Shown here: positions 11,557 through 24,583 of the stretch, in pieces
Position numbering within the stretch: the first letter of the stretch is position 1
Layout of the letters: the number at the start of each line of letters is the position of its first letter
Notes under the pieces: model-generated
Seen by the model: only the letters and a program-made list of their open reading frames with translations
Told to the model about the DNA's origin: nothing
Database searches by the model: none
Program-made: the position numbers and the translations under genes
Assembly: GCA_022578605.1 (NCBI GenBank)
Contig: MU394063.1
Coordinates: 310,001 to 374,000, forward strand
Direction of reading: 5' to 3'
Source: Camillea tinctor
Taxonomy: Eukaryota > Ascomycota > Sordariomycetes > Xylariales > Xylariaceae
DNA: 64,000 nucleotides

Positions 11557-11915
11557 ACCCACCATTTTAACTTTGTATAGGAAGGTTTGTGTCCAGGTCA
11601 GGTAGTTTCAAGTCTGGTCATATTCGTATCATCTCCTCTTGAATTCAATAAGAATGACATAGGTCATTACTTCATCAACAAAGGTTATACGCCCCAAGGC
11701 AAGCAGACCTCGTGTTATAATACTAGGTAGCGTATCCTTAGCATTCAAAGGTACCTACCTAGAATCAAGTCTTAATTCCATCACTGCTCTCACACCTCCC
11801 CGCTCATAACAACCCTGAGTGCTTCTTCACTCAAGCAAGCATGCAATCCACATAGGTTGTTACTCTTTTAATGCATTTTTTCCTCATTTCATTGATATTA
11901 AACCCTCCTAACTAA

Positions 11916-11950
<35 letters not shown>
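11916..11950. repeat. (CAT)n microsatellite
   Basis: About eleven consecutive CAT trinucleotides in non-coding sequence. No open reading frame of note runs through it. Confidence 0.9.
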
Positions 11951-12874
11951 CTAACATCATTCCTCATCAATCATCCCCCCTCCTTTCTCCTTTACCCCTT
12001 TCTCATGTTCCTCACAAGTAAACAACAAGCATCCCGTTCATATACTCACAAACCATATATATCCAGGTAACTCTTTTAACCATCCCCGCCTCCTCACTCC
12101 CTATCCTATAAACCATTCACTTATTTCTCTCCCTTTTTCTAATGAACATACTCCTTTCAAAGCTCTTATTATATCCCTACTGTCATCCAAATGCAAAAAA
12201 AAAAAAAAAAAAAGAGGCCAACAAAATGTTCACCATAACTTTTCATAACAAAAGAAAACAAAAAGCATAGGGAGAATCAACAATTATACATATCAAACAC
12301 ATCTAAGTTTTTATGGTTCTCATTTCTCAGTCCCTTCCTGTAGAACTCATGCGCACAAGAACATCGGCACCAGAGAAATTCCTATATTCAACCAATTCCA
12401 TGAGTCTTGAAGTTGGCGATTCAATCGACAACGTGGGGTTGCAATGGGATAAGAAAGTCATGCTATCCCCTTGCTTGCTCCATGCTATGCCTTCTCACCC
12501 TTCCTTCCGTTTTCACTCCCCTCGTCGTTTTTATATCTAACATGAGTGGGTAGACAGAAATCATATAAAAAAAAACTGACCAGTAGACCATCCAACCAAC
12601 CCTCAACATATGCCTTCCTGAAACATGAGATGAAAACAAAGGACAGAAAAGAGTTGTTGAGGAGGAAACTACCAGCGCTCCTGGATAATGCAAATGAATT
12701 ATTTAAAAAGACATTAACAAGAGAATGAGAGGAAATGGAAGGGTTGCCTGTTATCTCTTCGAAGAAAAAAAAAACCCCCGAGCCTCAAGCTGTGCGTAGT
12801 GTGAGATTTATAATATTTATAGGTCCTTGGTGCAAGGTGTGCGTGTGAGTCTCGAGTTGAACCACTAAGCACCA

Positions 12875-15800
12875 CTACGCGGCCCATTTATTCCTGCCAT
12901 CACTCGGCGCTCGGCTTCTTCTTGGCTTGCTGGAACTTTCCGCCCTTAGGTGGCCGCCACTGCTGCTAGGTGTGGTTGGTGATTGCCTTGGTGATTGCCT
13001 TGCCGAGTGTCGCATCACGCTCTCTGTTACTTGAGTGACATTTTCCTTGTTTGACAAGACGCTCTCACTACGTACTGGCGCCAAGCTGGTTAGGCTGGGT
13101 CGTGCGAAGTGTAATCCAGAGCTCCGGGACACCCGATTTCTGTTACCTCCTGAGCCGCTGCTACTAGCAGGCGTATCAACGCTGATTCGTCGTGGGATAG
13201 AGCTGACAGGGGCATTGGAAGGCCCATCCATACTTCTAGGACGGAATTGGCCCGGATCCCGTTCATGTGCTAACCCTACAGCAGAGCGTTTCGGACTTGA
13301 GGCGACCTCAACATACGCAGAAGATTGTGAGGACCGAGAGACATGAGTCGGGGTACGGGGAGGCAGAGATGTTGAATGCTGTAGCGAAGGTGGCGTATAA
13401 ATTCGCCTTCCAGAACGTGGTCGACTGGATCCGGCATTGGATGTGGATGAAGAGAATGAAGGGTGCATTTGATCATTATTGCCCTCTATATGGGAAATGA
13501 CAAGATCTGAAGCTAGGTTGCGCACAAGCACTGCAGAATCCTTCTCAGCGAGAGTGCGGATGACATCGTGTAGTGACCGTAGTTGCCTGTCTCTGGGACC
13601 GCTGTAATATTCTTGTGCTTCCAGGATATTTCGGACGAGACGAAGCAGGTTCAAGCGTACTACGGCTTTCTTATGCGTAAGCTTCTGAGCGATACCGGCA
13701 TACATCTCTGAAGTTGCTAGGGTCGCTGCTAGATTAGGTGACAACCGAAGAACCTTTAAAAGCGGCTCTAGAAGGTTGGGATCGAACGCATTGTTCTTCT
13801 GTGTATTAAAACATAACAATATGGCGTCAGTGAATTGATTTCTGAGAAGGTGTGCTTCTACTTTGGCAGTTTCTTCTTGAAGCCTGTAAAATTTGTTAGA
13901 TCCTACTTCTTCGTTTTCTAGAATCATTGCAAGGATACTCACCAAACGAATATGGCATCTAGGGCAGTGACCTGCCAATATTGGTCCGCTAGAAGAGATA
14001 CGTAGAAATCTAAGCCATTGTTCTGCCACAGGTATCTTCGACCTTTGCTACCAGAATGTGCCATGTCACAGAGAATCGGCAGTGCAAATTCTTTAGGCGG
14101 TCGGTCCGTTTTCATGATCGTTAAAAGGAGCGGTATGATGCCATTTACGGCAGCATACTCTTGACGATCTTTGCTAAGCCGGCAAAGGTTGAACATAGTG
14201 TTGAGTACTTGATTAGAGATCTCACGGAAATGCGGATGTCCTTTCTTCATGCTGCCACCCAGTAATTCAATGAGAAGATCGATGGCATCTGCTGAGTGGA
14301 GAGCATCAAGCGTAGTCGACAGCATCGAAAGGTTCTTGATGAACTTCAGCATCGTAATCTGATGCGCAGGTGTCATCCGCCGAAGGTCTTTCAGAACGCC
14401 TGTTGGAGGAGTTAGCTTGATATCTTCATCGAGAGACTGTTGGCCCATACTCTTCAATACTTGGCGGTCAGCCACCGTCTCCTTAACGTAGCTCTCGGCT
14501 TGCGAGAATAAATAGAATATGTTCACAATGCGCCCTTCGATGAGCTCCGTTAACTCTTCTTCGACATCTTCATCAAGAACTCGATGTAAGACTAGAGCAA
14601 GGGGGTCAAGGATCTTGCTTCGGGAGAAGATGCGGCAGAAGTCATTCTTTGGAGTCGGGCCCTAGAAACAACGTTAGTGGGTCCTTTTTGATAGTACTAG
14701 TCATGACCAACCTGCAACTCAAAGACGTTCCATATGCCATTGACACCGATAAGCACTAAGTCTCGAGCGGTGTCATAGTCTTCATCAAGGAATTCAACAA
14801 GAACATTCAGACCACCGGCGCTGACAAACATCTGGAGGGTTAACGTAGACGTCTGGTACATCTGTCTCACGAAGGCAGCTGCTTCTAGACGGATTTCATT
14901 GGAATATTGCCGTGCAGCAAACTTAGTGATGATCGGAATACCTCCAACGAAACACAAATTCTCTTGGAGCTCCACGTCGTCTAAAATGATCTGCTGAGTG
15001 TTAATTGTTGCAAATGTCATATGAAACTTGGAGCCACGAACCGTATTAACGACTTTGAGCAGTTGGAGAATCATGCGTTGTCGGCTTTTCACTGTACATG
15101 GCTCCAATATCTCAAGAATAGGTAGCAAACCATGAGCACCGATGATTAGATCTTTAACCTCCATATGCTCCCACAGCAAGTTCAACTACAATTGATTAGC
15201 CGTAAGTCACGCCACCACATTTCGGAAAGAAGCCAACTTACAAGATCCCCGGATAGCTCTAAAAGCATGTCTTCGCTTTCCGTTGACGTAAGAGAACGCA
15301 CTAGCCTCTCGACTCTCTCAGCGAGCCGAGCATGACGATCACGCGCAATATTGGCCTCAAGATCCATCTCATCCCAGCCAGGGTCCATAGAGGCGAAGGG
15401 GTCGTCTTCGTCCTCGTCGTCACCAAGCCAAGAGTTGTTCGATAATCGCGATAGGACCATAAGATTTCCGTCTTCAGATCCCCGGTCACTTTCGTCTTTC
15501 TCGGTAATATTATCGCCGGGGCCGAATATATCAGAGAAATCTTCGTCGTCCTCGTCTTCTGCAAATTTTTGGATCTCGATCGATGACTTTGACCTTTGCA
15601 TAGGCCGACCCGTGAGGACGGATTGTCGGGAAGTCGCTTTTCGACGACTACTACCTGAGTCAGGTGACTGCGTTGACCGTGGTAGGCTGGTGAGGTCTGA
15701 AGGGTGGAATAATTGAGGAGTATCGGTTTGTAAAGGCTAAGCACAACGTCAACTACACACCGCAACTCAGTGGAGACCTGGCGGATTATTACCTTTTTCA

Positions 15801-17922
15801 TCTGTCCTAATCTCTGGTTGAACACGTCGTCATCATCGAATAGGTCTGAGTAGTCTTCTACCGGTTGTTCCTTGTAAACTAGATCGGGGCGCGGTGGCAA
15901 TTCGAACTTGCTGCTAGTTCCGTTCTTTCCTCCCTGAGACGACTTTGATCTACGATGGCTGCTGGATGATGAAGTTTTCCGACTTGATGATGGTTTCGGT
16001 GGCTGCAGTTGTTTGGAATCTCCGGCCTTTTCCGACTTCCCTCCTGGAAGTTTCCAACCAGGGCGAATGGTCTTCTCCTGGGGATCTTCCTCTTGAACCA
16101 CTTTTTTAATCGTCATTAGGTCACCGCCAAAGTCATTATCCCAACTCGCCGATGCATCGCGGGAGTTATCTATAGAAGCGAAAGCTTTTAGACGGTCGGC
16201 CGAAAGCATGCCTCCGAAGTGATCCTGCGGCTTGATATGAGGCAACTGCAGAGCACTTGGTGATATAGCTGTAGCGAAGTCATCGTCCCAATTATCGTCA
16301 TCTGTTCTCATGATTAGTTCTCCTGGGAACCTCCCACCCAAGTTGTTAGAAATCAAAGAGTTAATGGGTACACACCGGCTAGTTCAGGAGACCGAAAGTC
16401 TTCGGCAGTGGGTCGTGGTTTGGCTAGCACAAAAGGACCTTTCACCGGAGTGGGCACATTCGACCTCGACGGTTCTTGGGAACCAAGACGCGAAAACTGA
16501 TGCGGAGTACCATCGGATCCAAGGGAGGCTCGAAGATTCGTCTCGGAGGAGGTGAGCGCCTTGTTCCATTGCTTGACCTCCTCAACGGCTTGGCTGAAGT
16601 TGCCGGGAGCTTTAGCTACTGGCGCATCACTCCTTCTACACCCTACTATCCAATTATGTTTTAGTAATTTCCTCGCCGTTACCCGCAGGTTTGGATCTTT
16701 CTGGAAACATTGGATAAGAAAATCACGCGCAGCCTGAGAGAATTAGCCAAACGCTTTACTAGAACGACAGCGTCAAAGGACAGGACAGACCGAAGAAACA
16801 CCCTCAGGCAACGGAGGATGGTCATCGTTGACAATGGCGAAGAGAGCAGGCATAGCTTGCAAATGGTGATACGGAGGCTTGCCAGATAACAACTCGATGA
16901 CGGTGCAGCCCAAACTCCAAATATCGGAGGCCGGGGTCGCACCGCATAGCTCGATAATCTCAGGGGCCATCCAGTAAGGGGTTCCCACGACCTGGGCCTC
17001 CTTGTCAGGTCCAGCCAAAGTGCTGGTGGACACACCGAAGTCTGCCAGCTTGACCTTGCCATCCTTGGTGGTCAAAATGTTGGCGCCTTTGATATCACGA
17101 TGTATGACACCCTGATCGTGCAGATACTGAAGACCCTGCAGGACTTGGGTCATGTAAACGCCAACAAGATTCTCGGGGAACTTGCCATATGCCTTGCATA
17201 TCGAATGTAGAGAGCCATTTTCGCAGTATCTACAATGGGTGAGCTCTCTGTGGCAGGTGCAGGCAACGCGGGGAGCTCGCCAACTTACTCGAGGACAATG
17301 TTGAGGCAGTCGCTCGACTTGACAAAACCTATGTATTTGACAATATTGTCGTGCTAGGGATAGTCAGCCAGCCCTATTTGTAGACAAGGCAAATATGCAA
17401 AGACAGCCACGTGCGAGAACAAGGATTTCCCTTACATGTAGGTTTTTCAAAAGGTCAATTTCAGCCTGCAGCAGGTCAGCTTGGATGGCACCATACCATT
17501 ACACCAGGTGGAGTGGCATTTGCCTACCTCTATCATACGCAGCTCGCTCTTGGGCAGATTGGATAGCTTGATCTGCTTTACGGCAACGGCCTCGCCCGTT
17601 CCCCAATGGATGGCTTTGTACACGGCACCAAACGCACCCTTGCCCAGGCATTCTCCCAAACGCTGTATCATATATCATCCATCCAACCTGGTCAGCCCTA
17701 TCGATCGATCTATGCCGGGTGGCAGGGTGTTGTACGTACGTAGTCTTTCAGGCCCGGGTCTTGCACAGCTTTATCACGTCCCCCGCTGCCTTTTCTGGGT
17801 GTATTGGGGTTTCTTTCATGCCTCGCAGCGACAACAGCTCCCTTTCCATTAGCAGGCTGGTAGTGACGGTCGTTGGACGAGCCATTGGAGGGAGTAGACG
17901 CATGGCCCAAGCTGGGCGCCAT
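12875..17922 (-). CDS. sepH: SepH/Cdc7-type septation initiation network kinase, multi-exon
   Basis: This is a large protein kinase of the septation initiation network (Aspergillus SepH, fission yeast Cdc7, budding yeast Cdc15). Early exons joined by splice signals: 17740-17922 (start MAPSLGHAS), 17528-17662, a 30-nt exon at 17436-17465, 17289-17353, about 16791-17229, then from 16733 downwards. The kinase domain shows [17 protein letters not shown] (glycine loop), VAVKQIKL (lysine), [32 protein letters not shown] (catalytic loop), ADFGVSTST and [11 protein letters not shown]. After it come the family's [20 protein letters not shown] segment, an acidic disordered region, and a long armadillo-like C-terminal half ([28 protein letters not shown]), ending in a Ser/Arg-rich tail. 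The pathway couples mitotic exit to septum formation. Downstream exon joints near 15.2, 14.7 and 13.9 kb are approximate. The identity is strong. Confidence 0.92.
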
Positions 17923-18428
17923 GGCCGGCGGTCGTCTCGTGCTCGGTGGTCTCTCCAGGGTTCAGTTAAGAGAATAGATCGGTGGGATCGGGATCGCAGG
18001 GGAGGAACAATAGGAATTGGGGAGGTGGCGATGGTGGTGACAGAAGCACGCGTCGTTGGCGACACGGAGCGGAGGCTTTCATTCCAACAGAGGTTTGTTC
18101 TTGGGCGGTATTCGGTATGGGTATTCGTTGGCTGGTTTTCTTTTTCCTTTTTCTTTTTTTTTATGTTCTGTCTTGGGTCTACACGAAACAGAGACTAGAT
18201 TTTTTTTGGTAAGAGGGCAAGGATCGTCGTCGGGTATTTTAAAAAGGAACTGTGTGTGTTGGTGTATGTAGTATGTATGTGCGTGTGGTGTGTGCTTGTG
18301 TGTCGTTTCTAATTGCCGGATGATGGGTGATGGCTGTTAGTTTCTCGATAAGCTATCGACTTTTATCGTGTAGTGGTTTAATGTCTTCGGTTCTAGTGTA
18401 AGTGTAAGTAGGTACCTTACCTCTATAG

Positions 18429-18560
18429 TGTGTGGTATATGTGTGTGTATGTGTGTGGGTGCGGGTGTGGATGTGGGTGTGGGTGTGTGGGTGGTGTGTA
18501 GTATGTAGTATGTAGTAACCTCTGTATGTGGTGTGTCTGTGTCTGTGTGTGTCTGGTATG
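18429..18560. repeat. GT-rich microsatellite region
   Basis: Dense TGTG/GGTGTG repeats, with interspersed GGGTGTGG units between 18450 and 18500. It is G-rich on the + strand, so it could adopt unusual DNA structure, but only the composition is seen. Confidence 0.75.
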
Positions 18561-18936
18561 TATGTAGCTTATCACTCACCCTTTCCAACTTTGATGTCTT
18601 CCCAATGTGGATCTTGGTGATAGACCTAAAAGCTGCAATTCAGTATCTAGTTTGAGGTAAGTAGTAGTAGGTAATGGTAGTCGCAGGTAATACCTAGATA
18701 GTTGCGAATGTGACCGCAGCAGCAATAGCCTTGTGTCCTATCCAGAATTGTTACCTACATTCCGTTGATCCGCGGCATGTAGACAATGATATTATTATAG
18801 TTTGTGTGTGTGTGTGTGTGGTGGTGTGTGTTCTCGGGAGAGAAGTTGTGCTGTGCCCAGATGTTGTCAGGGTTTTGGCAGATGTGACAGATCTTGGAGG
18901 GGAGAAGGAGGCGGGGGAAATCCGCAGGAAACAGAA

Positions 18937-18995
18937 AAGACGAAAAAAAAGAAAAAAAAAAAAAAGAAAGAAAAAAAAAGAAAGAAAAAAAAAAG
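18937..18995. repeat. poly-purine (A/AAAG) tract
   Basis: An almost pure A tract interrupted by single G residues, mostly AAAG-type units. Neighbouring frames translate to Lys/Arg or Phe runs only. Confidence 0.85.
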
Positions 18996-20572
18996 TTGGC
19001 AGGTGACACAATTCTTTGGAACCGTTCTTAATTGGTGATGTTAATCCTTCTTTCTTTCTCTCCTCTAATTGTTACAGACTTGCTCGTTACTTCCTCCATA
19101 AGGACCAGCACAAGTACTCTTGAATTTCAGGCACAACTCCCACTGGCTCGGCCTTTCCATTTGGTGTAAGAGCTACTGCAGCTTGCCTTGGTTTAACGCC
19201 CCTCCCCTGTTGTGACCCCGTCGCAGTAGAAAAAGGTACAGCTTGTCAACGTCGTACCGGAGTAACGCTACTTGGCTACTTACCTTTCCCTTTTTTTTCC
19301 TTTTTTTTTTTCCCTTCTTTCCTTTCCTTTTTTTCTACTCACCCCTCCCTTGCCTCGACCTTTTTTTTTTTCCCTTTCCCACTTACTATGGCTCCCGCAG
19401 TGGGTCACTTAAACCGTTAGCTGCACCACTAACCTAAACCTACTGTACCCGCTTCGATATACAGTACATACGTACATATATACTACGTACATAGGTGCAT
19501 AACCTACATGCTTCAGTCTTCATACATAATAAGTACCTCCATTACCTGCCAACTCCATATATGGGATCGTAATCACAAGCATGGGAACCCATTAATAGTG
19601 GAAATAACTAACCCACCTACCTAGACACACAGTACCTAGCAATACTATCTATATTACGCAGGGGTTTTCCATATTGTCTCTCTTTTGTTTCTATAATTTA
19701 TTGATCCACTATCAGCACCTAGATTATATCTATCGTATTTTTAAAAAGGAAAAAAAAAGCTTATGTAGATAGATGGATAGAGAACTAAAGTAGATACCTA
19801 GAAAGCTGTCAGGCACTTTTAAGTGGTGTACATGTGTAAGGTGTGCATTCGTATAATATATTGGTAGCGGGTAAAGCAACCCCCTACCTGTCTAACCTAT
19901 ACATCATACGTAAGAACACATGTTTATACATGACTACCTAACCTAATTTATAACCTACACATGTGTTTCCTCTCACTATTACCTACGTGTACCATGCACA
20001 ATATAAGGCCACATGTACTTCGTAATAAATAACCAATATTGGCAATACACTATATCGGCAAAAGCGGCTGTATATTTTTTTAACTATTAACCTAGCTAAG
20101 ACGCGGCAACATAGGAAATGGCTACGTCGGCAGACCTGTTTCGTCTCATCAATTACCCTAGCTTCTTCCTTGCCTATGAAGCTCTATCATCCCACCATTC
20201 CAAGCCCCTAAAAAAGGAAAAGGGAAAGAAATAAAAACTGGCATCATCGGTGACTCCAACGCATATAGCATAGCTCTGAAAACAACCGTGTCCTGATCCC
20301 TCCGGCTATATATATATACATGTTTATGATACAGTCGCAAAATGTAGCTCATTAATGTACCACATATTATCCCACAAAATAAATCTTGGGCCGTGTCGAG
20401 CCGCACCGAGCGTCAGACCCTCTGTTTCCGAGGAGCAAAGAAGAAATTAAGGACCTGAACACCATTTTTTCCTCATCCAGGGAACGGATGAAACGACACC
20501 TTTTCCCACTTCAACCCGCAGAAAAAAAAAAGACATAAGAGAAAGGAGCACCAAACCCAAATTGCCTAGATC

Positions 20573-22306
20573 CTAGTTAGGTTCTCCCCACGACATCGAT
20601 CGGCTGAGGCCTGCCTGCGCCCACCACTCATCGGGAATATCCTGTCGAGCAGCCAACCCTCGGACTATGCGATGCATACCCGATAGCCACTCCAGTCTAT
20701 CACTCTCGGTGTTCTCCGAGTCCTCGGGAGATTGCCTAGATCTCGTCTCAGGGGCATTACCGTGGTCGCCTACGACATCAGCGTAAGAACGTCGCCCGTG
20801 AGGAGTAGGCCGACGTGAGGCTTCCGGTTGTCGGTCCCTGTCTTCTTCCTCCTCGCCGTCAGTATCTGAGTTCTCATTAACAGGGTCGCATGGTGGTTCG
20901 GTCGCAGTTCTCTCTTCCGGGCTTGTAATGGACGTGTTAGATGAGCTGGCATTAGTGCTCTGAGATGCCACGGCTGAAGCGCTCGTGGAGGCGAAGGAGG
21001 AACCAACGCTAGGGGGTTGAGGATCTGGAGTTAATGTAGACTGTAGAGTGTCCCACACGCTATCCCCTTCAGGACTCAAACTTCGATCTCGATCTCCCAG
21101 CCCATCGACATATCTGACACGGTGTCGACGATGGAAGTCAACAGAGGCACGGCGGCGTGGTCGATCAAGCAGGCTTCGGGACTGGCGATGGCGATCTTGC
21201 TCACGAGCCAATGAGCGCCGTGCCATACTCCAGGATAGGTATCCCGTGGGATCAAATCGAGAGGGATCGAGACGCGAGGAGGGGCCATGAGAATACGAGC
21301 CAGGACCTCGAGATCGAGCCTAATAATGCATATCAGCTTTAGGCCATAATAAAGTTGGGGAAATTAATTTGAAGCAGTAATCAATGTAGATGAACCTTAC
21401 CGGGCGAGAAGGATTAGTGGTGGGAATGGGCAAGTCAAGGCGACTAACAAACCCCCAGGCAGGACCACCAATTTCTTCTAAGTAGACATTTCCAATATCG
21501 AAGGCAGGATTAGATCGGATAGGGTCTCGTCTTTCTTGCTCGCGATCAGCGCGATCAGCCTCGCGCTCACGTTCAAGCTGGCGGATAAGATCATCATAAC
21601 GAGACACAGGTGGCTGTCTTTCTCCAGAAGGCAGTGGTCGCTCAGATGTGGGAGGGGGTTCCGGGGAGCTAGAATCGCGATCAAACTGACGAAGGTGATC
21701 GGGAGGGCTAGGATCACGTTCGATCTGACGGAGGGCATCTTCATAAGCAGACAAGGTTGGTCGTTCAGACGAGGGGGGGTTATCAACGGGGTTATCAACA
21801 GAGCGAGTGTTGCCAGCTCTCGCAGCAGCTAGATGAGGGATATCATCATCACTTTGCAGGGCAGCAAGCATGCGCAAACGATGTTCTCGAATTTCATTGA
21901 GCTGGCGGCGTCGGTCGGCACGGCGTATCGGAGATCGCGATGTAGTGGCGGGGGCGGCAGGACTCTTTGCGGCCGACTTGGCCGCGACGTCAGATTCGAC
22001 AGGGGCAATGAAAAGTCTGAGCACAAGCACGAGTTGTTAGTAAGATTGATGATCGCAATTGGCCGGTGCACACATTATAATAATTACACATGATCCCGTA
22101 TAGCTGTACACTTAGGGCAAGTAGATATATGCATCGTGATCGAAGTGATGATTATCACGTAGGAACAGCAGAGTTAAAAGACTTCAAATCAGATAAGATG
22201 TGTACAATCGCGCTAATACGCGACAGGGAAGATATAGATGTCGGTAATCGAGATGCGCGCGTCGCAAAGATAATCGATACGATGATGGAACTTACGGTAG
22301 ACCCAT
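20573..22306 (-). CDS. conserved fungal disordered protein with an 11-nt first exon
   Basis: I joined three exons: 22296-22306 (ATGGGTCTACC, 11 nt), 21401-22016 and 20573-21319, giving 457 aa. The first junction completes the Pro codon (CC|A) and yields MGLPLFIAPVESDV; the second is phase 0 (PSRP|ARSRGPGSY). The protein has a basic motif SPIRRADRRRQLNEIREHR near residue 31, long Ser/Pro/Arg-rich disordered stretches, and a segment DSVWDTLQSTLTPDPQPP in the C-terminal half followed by a Ser/Thr/Ala run. From memory, this N-terminus and the WDTLQSTLTPDPQPP motif recur in filamentous ascomycete proteins of unknown function; this was not searched. No enzymatic domain is seen. A role as a regulatory or scaffold protein is only a guess. 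Confidence 0.75.
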
Positions 22307-23359
22307 TTTAGTAAAATGGCTGGTGCGCGCGTGGCCACAGATGGCGATGGGGTGACACTGCGGAGGATGAAAGACAAGGCCAGGCCAGGTCAGGTCAGGT
22401 CAGGTCAAGTCCGGTCCAAGGTCAGGATTTTCTGAGGGGTGATGGAGAGAGTGTATGTGTGTATGTGAGAGAAAGGTAAGGAGATTCTAGGCGGAGGGGC
22501 AAGTTGGGTCAAAAGAATAAAGAAAACCAAAGAAGAGTCTTTAGAGGAATGCGACCGAGAATGAATGGAGATTAAATGATGCGCGATTGGAACTGTTATG
22601 TGTTGATGACCAAAAGCGCAGAAGAATCATTCGTGGGGCCTTGGGGGGGGGATTTGATGAGGAAGAGATCGTGTGGAGGAAAATTAAGAAGTATGCAATG
22701 ATATCGGGGATCGTTGAATCAAAACAGAAGAGGAAAACGAACGAAAAAAAAAAAAAAAAGAAAGAAAGAAAGAGACGAGCCGAGACCAAGATTGGTCCTA
22801 CGTTGCTAGGTGCAAGGGAGGCAAAGTTATCAGCCGCTAGCTTTAGTTAGTGCAGAACCTAATCATGCCTGCTTTTATCCGTTCTATTCGTTGTACTTTT
22901 CGTCATGTCCGATGTCCCTGCTAATCAGAAAGTATCTTTGCGGGTCCTGTCTTTGCTTCTTTTTTCCATGCTGCCCGTGCTGGCCACTAAGACCAAACCG
23001 GTCTAGCCCCCACTAGCTTCCCCCAGGCCTACCCCTGTTAAACCTTAACCTAGACCCATTTTCTCTCTATCTTTTTTTCCATTGTCAGCCTGCTAACGAC
23101 CTCATCGGAATCGACAGGCTGAGAGCCATCCAGAACTTATACCTCAACAAGCCGGGGTCTCGTCTGCCTTTAAACACCAGACAAACTTGGCCAACTTTAA
23201 CTATATGACTCATTCAATTAAAACTTCTATAAACCACTACATCTTTGGCCACTCAGTGCATCTAAAACAAGTCTCCATCTAAGTTTCAGTTTTATCACTG
23301 CCTACATACATCTTATCTTCCCATCTGCTGCACATGGCGTGAGGCCATTTGCCAACACC
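22307..23359. other. divergent promoter region
   Basis: About 1.05 kb between two divergently transcribed genes. It contains a short imperfect tandem of (CAGGT)n at about 22381-22415, an A-rich/AAAG tract near 22744-22770 and pyrimidine-rich stretches typical of fungal 5' leaders ahead of 23360. No gene was recognised. Confidence 0.45.
22381..22415. repeat. (CAGGT)n short tandem repeat
   Basis: Several adjoining CAGGT units (CAGGCCAGGTCAGGTCAGG and on), degenerate at both ends, inside the shared promoter region. Confidence 0.8.
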
Positions 23360-24583
23360 ATGATACATCTAGGGTTGGCTCGCATCGCTGCACTTCTGAA
23401 GCACACTCCACAGACGTGGAAGGCATTCCATGTTGCCGGGACAAATGGAAAAGGCACTATTTGTGCCTACCTCACGGCGATGCTCCGTGCCAATGGTATT
23501 TCCTGCGGCAAGTTCACTTCGCCCCATCTCATCGACAGATGGGACTGCATCACCATAAACGACAATGCCGTGTCTGAGCAAAAGTTTCGGTACTTTGAGG
23601 ATCTGGTGAAGAGGAGGAATGAAGACCAGGGGTTGGGGGCCACCGAGTTCGAGTTGTTAGCCGCCACTGCTTTTGAGATATTCGAATCCGAGAGTATCCA
23701 AGTCGGTGTCATCGAGGTCGGGCTTGGCGGAAGGTTAGACGCAACGAACGTGCTGAAGCATAAATCCGTAACAGTCATATCCAAGATTGGTCTTGACCAC
23801 CAGTCATTACTAGGCAACACGCTAGAGGAAATTGCCCTTCAAAAGGCGGGCATCATGCAAACCGGCGTGCCGTGTGTGGTCGACGCCAGTAACCCCAAGT
23901 CCGTATTGGATGTCATCCAGAAACACGCCGATAGCATAGGTGCTTCCGTGACGCTTGCCGACCCGCAGTCTGGCAAACTCGCTGGTCGTGTGGAGGATAA
24001 GTTCGAGTCGCACCAATGCCAGAACCTTGCCTGTGCGTATGAGGCTTTCCAACAAGTCTTTCCGCAGCATGCAGGGTCGGTTGATGATCTCGTGTCGGCA
24101 GCTAAGCGTATAACATGGCCTGGCCGATTACAGTCGCTTAATATTAAAAGACTCATAGGTAGGGAAGAGGATGTGTTGTTAGATGGCGCCCATAATCCAC
24201 AATCAGCTGAAGTCCTCTCGGATTTTGTTAAGAAGCACCTCAGGACCGGCAACCGACCCGTAACTTGGGTTTTTGCCGCTTCTGCTGGGAAGGACATTGG
24301 CGAAATCCTCCAGATCTTGCTGCAGCAAGGTGACTCTATTGCAGCTGTCGAGTTTGGCCCCGTTGATGGTATGCCTTGGGTTGCGCCAAGGAAATCGTCC
24401 GATATTCTCAGTGTTGCAAGTGAATGTGGTGTTGCGATTTCGGCCCAACACGATGCTCGTACAGATATACTATCGGCTCTCAATTGGGCAACCCAAACGT
24501 CCAACGGAGGGCCATTAGTCATTGCAGGAAGTCTCTACTTGGTTTCAGACATTTTCAAACTCCTCGAATCAAAAGGCCAGTGA
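23360..24583 (+). CDS. FOL3: dihydrofolate synthase / folylpolyglutamate synthase family
   Basis: This is a single-exon gene of 407 aa starting MIHLGLARIAALL. The open frame extends upstream only to a GTG, so the ATG at 23360 is the start. It belongs to the Mur-ligase-like folate ligases: P-loop HVAGTNGKGTICAYL at about 28-42, KFTSPHL at about 57-63, GLGGRLDATN, ISKIGLDHQSLLGNT, LQKAGIM, and the C-terminal LLDGAHNPQSAEVL. The length and missing mitochondrial leader fit the fungal dihydrofolate synthase (Fol3) branch, which joins glutamate to dihydropteroate, better than the longer polyglutamate synthase (Met7). The final step of de novo dihydrofolate synthesis is the inferred role. Confidence 0.88.
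   Translation: MIHLGLARIAALLKHTPQTWKAFHVAGTNGKGTICAYLTAMLRANGISCGKFTSPHLIDRWDCITINDNAVSEQKFRYFEDLVKRRNEDQGLGATEFELLAATAFEIFESESIQVGVIEVGLGGRLDATNVLKHKSVTVISKIGLDHQSLLGNTLEEIALQKAGIMQTGVPCVVDASNPKSVLDVIQKHADSIGASVTLADPQSGKLAGRVEDKFESHQCQNLACAYEAFQQVFPQHAGSVDDLVSAAKRITWPGRLQSLNIKRLIGREEDVLLDGAHNPQSAEVLSDFVKKHLRTGNRPVTWVFAASAGKDIGEILQILLQQGDSIAAVEFGPVDGMPWVAPRKSSDILSVASECGVAISAQHDARTDILSALNWATQTSNGGPLVIAGSLYLVSDIFKLLESKGQ

Larger units (their letters stand above)
9818..12874. other. long intergenic region, no gene recognised
   Basis: About 3 kb between the tRNA and the end of the sepH-like gene. It holds two LTR-like repeat copies (10173-10283 and 11433-11556), a (CAT)n microsatellite at 11916-11950, and an A-run near 12196. 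Short frames such as 10385-10639, 10623-10934 and 12313-12540 have no recognisable motif and do not extend by splicing. Confidence 0.45.
17923..20572. other. intergenic region with low-complexity tracts
   Basis: This probably holds the 5' leader and promoter of the sepH-like gene and the 3' flank of the next minus-strand gene. It is full of low-complexity sequence: a GT-rich region at about 18250-18560, a short (GT)n near 18800-18820, an A/G tract at 18937-18995 and pyrimidine tracts at about 19280-19380. The frames over these tracts encode only biased peptides, and I reject them as genes. Confidence 0.5.

Noticed and set aside
11916..11950. CRISPR-like or structured repeat
   Set aside because: It is a plain trinucleotide microsatellite without spacers, and the genome is eukaryotic.
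18710..19038. Overlapping frames of Lys-rich or Phe-rich peptides
   Set aside because: They translate the purine tract at 18937-18995 on either strand and are low complexity only.
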